From NCBI GenBank assembly GCA_946061355.1, contig CAMGRE010000108.1, positions 1 through 8,478 of the forward strand: DNA of 8,478 bases, given 5' to 3'. This document shows positions 5,947 to 8,478 of the stretch, piece after piece. Under the pieces are notes generated by a model that was not told where the DNA came from, searched no databases, and worked only from the letters and a program-made list of their open reading frames with translations. The DNA is from an uncultured bacterium. Its GTDB lineage: Bacteria > Bacillota > Clostridia > Lachnospirales > Lachnospiraceae. The first letter of the stretch is position 1; each line of letters opens with the position of its first letter. A program made the translations under genes and the position numbers.

Positions 5947-6038
5947 GTATAACTCTATTAGACAATATTTCGGCAAAAAAAGCAATAAAGTAAATAAGAA
6001 ATCAATAGAAAAAGAAGGAAAATTTAAGAGAATCTTCA

Positions 6039-6067
6039 TTGCGGGGCATGAGTAAAAAGTGTATGAT
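6039..6067 (+). promoter_or_regulatory. Possible promoter for the VanZ-family gene
   Basis: TTGCGG (6039-6044), a 17-base spacer and TATGAT (6062-6067) fit a sigma-A promoter with a weak -35 (three of six) and a good -10 (five of six). The start would fall near 6074, only a few bases before the preferred ATG at 6077. The surrounding region is A-rich, so a chance match is possible. Confidence 0.35.
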
Positions 6068-6076
6068 GAAACCATT

Positions 6077-6616
6077 ATGAAATATATAGGACTCTTTATC
6101 AAAAAACTATTGCGGTATTTGTTGAAACCTCTTTCGTTCCTGCCCGCTATTCTCGTGATGTATATGATTTTTTCCTTTTCGTCACAGACCGGCGTAAGTT
6201 CCGCGGAATTAAGCAGAAAAGTAAGCCACAAAGTTGTTGTGACGGTGAATACGGTGTTGGAAAAGGGATGGAATGAATCCCAGATAGACGCACGCACGGA
6301 ACAGATCCATTATTATGTGCGCAAGACCGCCCATATGACGGAGTACTTTATCCTGGCGGCCTCAGTTGCATTTCCGCTGTATGTGTACGGCGTGCGCGGG
6401 ATATGGCTGATGCTGTATGCGGGAGCGTTCTGCGTGGGATTTGCCTGTCTGGATGAGTATCATCAGTCCTTTGTGGCGGGAAGGGGAGCGTCCAAGCGGG
6501 ATGTCATGATAGACAGCATTGGTATCTTTGCCGGACTGATCGTCACCAGGATTGTGTGTTTTATCGGGCGAAAGACAATTTTCAGTCCGCTGTCGCTGGA
6601 AAAAAGACGTTCCTGA
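6077..6616 (+). CDS. VanZ-family membrane protein
   Basis: The 179-residue protein has about four membrane segments (roughly 20-37, 87-105, 108-125 and 142-164). VanZ-family marks are FSFSSQTGVSSAELSRKVS after the first segment, RKTAHMTEYFILA (82-94) at the second, and DEYHQSFVAGRGASKRDV (126-143) leading into the last. VanZ is named for the teicoplanin-resistance accessory protein of Tn1546. Most homologues in Clostridia are ordinary chromosomal genes of unknown role, and no van cluster is present here, so resistance should not be inferred. Start choice is uncertain: a GTG at 6059 would add six residues and overlaps the proposed -10. Neither start has a good ribosome binding site. It diverges from the CxxCG protein gene and lies 151 bases before the DUF3810 gene, with no terminator seen between. 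Confidence 0.87.
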   Translation: MKYIGLFIKKLLRYLLKPLSFLPAILVMYMIFSFSSQTGVSSAELSRKVSHKVVVTVNTVLEKGWNESQIDARTEQIHYYVRKTAHMTEYFILAASVAFPLYVYGVRGIWLMLYAGAFCVGFACLDEYHQSFVAGRGASKRDVMIDSIGIFAGLIVTRIVCFIGRKTIFSPLSLEKRRS

Positions 6617-6664
6617 TGAAAAATTGTGCAAAGTAGATAACAAATACTGGAAAATCAGTGCAAG

Positions 6665-6692
6665 TTCATAAAAAATTCACAATAACTTCACA
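6665..6692 (+). promoter_or_regulatory. Pho-box-like array of three direct repeats
   Basis: TTCATA (6665-6670), TTCACA (6676-6681) and TTCACA (6687-6692) lie exactly 11 bp apart with A/T-rich 5-base gaps. This matches the layout bound by PhoP of Bacillus (TT[A/C/T]ACA repeats with about 5-base spacers) and PhoB (11-bp repeats). It lies 20 bases upstream of an extended -10. A degenerate fourth unit (TATCAC near 6699) could fill the gap. Phosphate control of the downstream metallopeptidase gene is inferred only. Confidence 0.5.
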
Positions 6693-6709
6693 GACTCGTA
6701 TCACCTTAC

Positions 6710-6718
6710 TGTTACAAT
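6710..6718 (+). promoter_or_regulatory. Extended -10 promoter for the DUF3810 gene
   Basis: TG-T-TACAAT (6710-6718) is an extended -10 with five of six matches in the hexamer. No good -35 lies 16-18 bases upstream, as expected for an activator-dependent or extended -10 promoter. The mRNA would start near 6725. It would contain a 5-bp CCGGC/GCCGG hairpin (6736-6740 with 6748-6752) just before the G-rich ribosome binding site. Confidence 0.55.
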
Positions 6719-6767
6719 AATAGCAGAGAAGGAAACCGGCACATGGAGCCGGGGCGGGGTTTGATGT

Positions 6768-7913
6768 ATGCGGTTTGTGAAGAAAAAGAGCAGCCTCATT
6801 CTGGCGGGGCTGTTTTTCCTGGCGTTTTTGCTGAATCTGATCGCATGGAACAGCAGGACATTCTGTGATTTTTATGTCAAATATATTTTTCCGGCATGGG
6901 TCAATACCTATGGAAGGTTTACCGGGCTGTTTTCTTTTTCGACGGGAGAGATCATGCTGGCAGTGGCCGTGATCGCTGTTGCGGCTGCATTTATCCTGAT
7001 CATCACAGCGGCAGGATTTACGCTTGCCCGCAGGAAGTATGCGGAGAAGTTCCGGTATTTCTGCAGGCGGTTTCTCCGGGGGATGCTTTGGGTGACGGCG
7101 GTCGTCTCTGTCGTGATGACCTGCAATTGCTTTATTCTGTATCATTGTTCCACCTTTGAGGAAAAGTATCAGGTAAAAGGCGGAGAGTATAAGATTTCGG
7201 AGCTGGCGGCGGTGCGTGACTATGTGGTGCGGCAGGCGAATGCGCTCGCGAAGGAGATTGAACGGGATGAGCAGGGAAATATCCTGTATGAGGAGGATAT
7301 GAAGGCTGAGGCGACATCGTCCATGGAGCGTCTCGGCGGTCAGGGATATGAACAGCTTGCAGGGTATTATCCTCAGCCGAAGGGAATCATGGCTTCCGGA
7401 TTCCTGAGCCAACAGTATATGCTTGGATATTATTTTCCTTTTTCCATGGAAGCCAACTATAATGATGTGATGCACATTACGAACAAGCCGGCTACCATGT
7501 GTCATGAGCTGGCACATCTGAAGGGCTTTATCTATGAGGATGAGGCGAACTTTATCGGATATCTGGCGTGCATTCATTCGGAAGACAAACTGTTCCGTTA
7601 CAGCGGGTATCTCAGCGTGCTGAATTATCTGGACAATGCTTTTTATCAGGCAGTGGGAGAGGACCGGGATGTCTATCGTTCGCATGTCAAGATCTCTGAT
7701 CAGGTAAAGAAAGACAACGTGTTTCTCACGGAAGAAACATGGGAGAAGGTGGAGAAAAAAGCAGTAGTCAGCACAGCTGCGGTAAAGAAGGCCAGCAGAG
7801 CATTCGTTGATACAAATCAGAAAGTTAACGGCATTGAGGACGGCATTGCCAGCTACGGCAGAGTCGTTGGGCTGCTTCTCGATTATTATGACGGCGTTTT
7901 GTACCGCATATAG
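6768..7913 (+). CDS. DUF3810 membrane-bound zincin-type metallopeptidase
   Basis: The 381-residue protein has three N-terminal membrane segments (about 8-27, 61-86 and 104-124), then a domain expected outside the cell. That domain has a zinc-protease signature: MCHELAHLKGF, the HExxH at 246-250, followed by EDEANFIGYLAC with Glu257 and Glu259, one of which could be the third zinc ligand. This pairing of CHELAH with EDEANF is the hallmark of DUF3810, found in Firmicutes and Bacteroidetes. The substrate is unknown. A membrane-tethered peptidase acting on envelope proteins is a reasonable inference. The start at 6768 has only a G-rich ribosome binding site (GGGGCGGGG); an overlapping ATG at 6764 is out of frame. 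It is a single-gene unit with its own promoter, a Pho-box-like array upstream, and a terminator 65 bases after the stop. Confidence 0.9.
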   Translation: MRFVKKKSSLILAGLFFLAFLLNLIAWNSRTFCDFYVKYIFPAWVNTYGRFTGLFSFSTGEIMLAVAVIAVAAAFILIITAAGFTLARRKYAEKFRYFCRRFLRGMLWVTAVVSVVMTCNCFILYHCSTFEEKYQVKGGEYKISELAAVRDYVVRQANALAKEIERDEQGNILYEEDMKAEATSSMERLGGQGYEQLAGYYPQPKGIMASGFLSQQYMLGYYFPFSMEANYNDVMHITNKPATMCHELAHLKGFIYEDEANFIGYLACIHSEDKLFRYSGYLSVLNYLDNAFYQAVGEDRDVYRSHVKISDQVKKDNVFLTEETWEKVEKKAVVSTAAVKKASRAFVDTNQKVNGIEDGIASYGRVVGLLLDYYDGVLYRI

Positions 7914-7977
7914 TGCACGCACGGTCTGTTGACGTCGCGTGAGACGGTGTTACACACAGAATTATCGCGAATCGTGG

Positions 7978-8005
7978 CGGGATGTATGGCACATCCCGTT
8001 TTTTT
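7978..8005 (+). terminator. Terminator of the DUF3810 gene
   Basis: CGGGATGT (7978-7985) and ACATCCCG (7991-7998) form an 8-bp stem with a 5-base loop, followed by seven T (7999-8005). The T-run directly abuts the extended -10 of the next gene. Confidence 0.9.
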
Positions 8006-8006
8006 A

Positions 8007-8015
8007 TGTTACAAT
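8007..8015 (+). promoter_or_regulatory. Extended -10 promoter for the nucleoid-associated protein gene
   Basis: TG-T-TACAAT (8007-8015) is identical to the element before the DUF3810 gene. No good -35 is visible, and that position would fall within the upstream terminator stem. The mRNA would start near 8022, about 27 bases before the ATG at 8049. Confidence 0.5.
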
Positions 8016-8033
8016 ATCGGAAGATGTTGTAAC
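8008..8033. promoter_or_regulatory. Inverted repeat overlapping the -10 of the last gene
   Basis: GTTACAA (8008-8014) and TTGTAAC (8027-8033) are perfect 7-base inverted arms with a 12-base spacer. The left arm lies on the -10 element and the right arm just after the expected transcription start. That is the usual place for a repressor operator. Confidence 0.45.
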
Positions 8034-8048
8034 GCGCGGGTGGGACTT

Positions 8049-8478
8049 ATGATAAAAGAAGATATCAGGATCAAACAGGTGATTGTGCATATTCTGGACA
8101 GTACGGTGGGGTTGCCGGTATTGTCCGACAGTGTCATTGACTTTGGAAGCGATTTTGCGGATTTTCTCAGGGAGCATATTTACAGGATCGTGGCGGGAGA
8201 TGACAGCAAGGACTGCGAATTTTATAAGGAACAGTCTGAGATCTACCAGATGATGAAGGAATATGATGACGACCGGTTTGTCGATATGAGCAAGCAGGCG
8301 GCGGAACTGCTGTACGGCATTATGAACAGCAATATTGATATTCCGCCGGCCGATCTGGTGGTGGTAAGGTTTAAGGCGCGGGACGAGGAGTTCCTTGCCT
8401 TTCTTAAGATGAATTTTAAGACTTCCTACACGCACAGGACACTTTCGGAGGGAGAGGGAAATTATAACGAGATCATCC
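8049..8478 (+). CDS. Nucleoid-associated protein, NdpA/YejK family, 3'-truncated by the window edge
   Basis: From the ATG at 8049 the frame stays open for 143 codons to the window end, so the C-terminal part is missing. Homologues are about 330-350 residues. The visible N-terminus matches the Firmicutes branch of the 37-kDa nucleoid-associated family: IRIKQVIVHILDSTVGLPVL, then SDSVIDFGSDFADFLREHI, then NSNIDIPPADLVVVRF and FLAFLKMNFKTSYTH. It is soluble, with no signal peptide. E. coli YejK is found on the nucleoid; the role in Clostridia is not established. The ribosome binding site is only moderate (GGGTGGGA). The gene has its own extended -10 promoter with an overlapping dyad. A minus-strand open frame over the same bases (8004-8435) is a shadow. 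Confidence 0.87.
   Translation, partial: MIKEDIRIKQVIVHILDSTVGLPVLSDSVIDFGSDFADFLREHIYRIVAGDDSKDCEFYKEQSEIYQMMKEYDDDRFVDMSKQAAELLYGIMNSNIDIPPADLVVVRFKARDEEFLAFLKMNFKTSYTHRTLSEGEGNYNEII

Noticed and set aside
5946..5976. Possible minus-strand promoter TTGCCG with TATACA for the CxxCG gene
   Set aside because: The spacer is 19 bases and each hexamer matches at only four of six positions in a very AT-rich stretch. The gene must have a promoter nearby, but this one is not convincing.
6077..6616. VanZ homologue read as glycopeptide resistance
   Set aside because: No vanA/B-type ligase, vanH, vanX or vanRS genes are present. VanZ-family proteins are widespread in Clostridia without a resistance role.
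6666..7922. Long minus-strand open frame (418 codons) opposite the DUF3810 gene
   Set aside because: The plus strand encodes a coherent membrane protein with HExxH and EDEANF motifs and is bracketed by a promoter and terminator. The antisense frame reads as histidine-, arginine- and proline-rich shadow sequence with no ribosome binding site.
7929..7956. TTGACG with a TACACA 16 bases downstream, possible promoter for a small RNA
   Set aside because: The -10 matches at only three of six positions and the transcript would end in the terminator after about 45 bases. There is too little support for an RNA gene.
8004..8435. Minus-strand open frame at the right edge
   Set aside because: The plus strand carries a recognisable nucleoid-associated protein that simply runs off the window. 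The antisense frame matches no family I know.

Overview
The window looks like chromosomal DNA of a Gram-positive Clostridia member, most likely a Lachnospiraceae-type gut anaerobe. The reasons are the infC-rpmI-rplT operon behind an L20-type attenuator, strong AGGAGG ribosome binding sites, SEC-C and DUF1540 proteins, a VanZ-family protein, and a surface protein built of CxxCG repeats like those of gut Firmicutes. No insertion sequence, CRISPR array, tRNA, rRNA or phage gene was seen. The genes fill the window closely, and no gene-free stretch exceeds about 220 bases.

Layout. Bases 1-838 hold the 3' part of a TetR-type regulator followed by a small helical protein, closed by a hairpin terminator at 857-893. 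Bases 1027-1929 encode a ketopantoate reductase. A sigma-A-like promoter (1998-2026) then drives a SEC-C motif protein (2114-2620), with a cysteine-rich tandem DUF1540 protein (2677-2994) behind it. Directly after the DUF1540 stop codon come a promoter and a leader (about 3032-3171) ending in an intrinsic terminator with a competing antiterminator. This precedes infC (rare ATT start), rpmI and rplT. The operon ends in a strong terminator (4379-4411), back to back with a second terminator (4433-4472) serving the convergent gene. That minus-strand gene (4489-5886) encodes a membrane-anchored protein of about eight cysteine-rich modules. Divergent from it is a VanZ-family membrane protein (6077-6616). 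A promoter region with three phased TTCACA-like hexamers follows, then a membrane-bound DUF3810 zincin-type metallopeptidase (6768-7913) with its own terminator. The window ends inside a nucleoid-associated (NdpA-type) gene starting at 8049.

How the parts work together. Only the translation operon is a clear functional unit: IF-3, L35 and L20 are made together, and the leader is expected to stop transcription when free L20 accumulates. SEC-C and DUF1540 are probably co-transcribed, and both carry metal-binding-type cysteine clusters. The other genes look like single-gene units of general housekeeping or envelope function. No multi-gene new system is evident. The most interesting items are regulatory (the leader switch, a Pho-box-like repeat array, two dyads at promoters or start sites) and the modular CxxCG surface protein.
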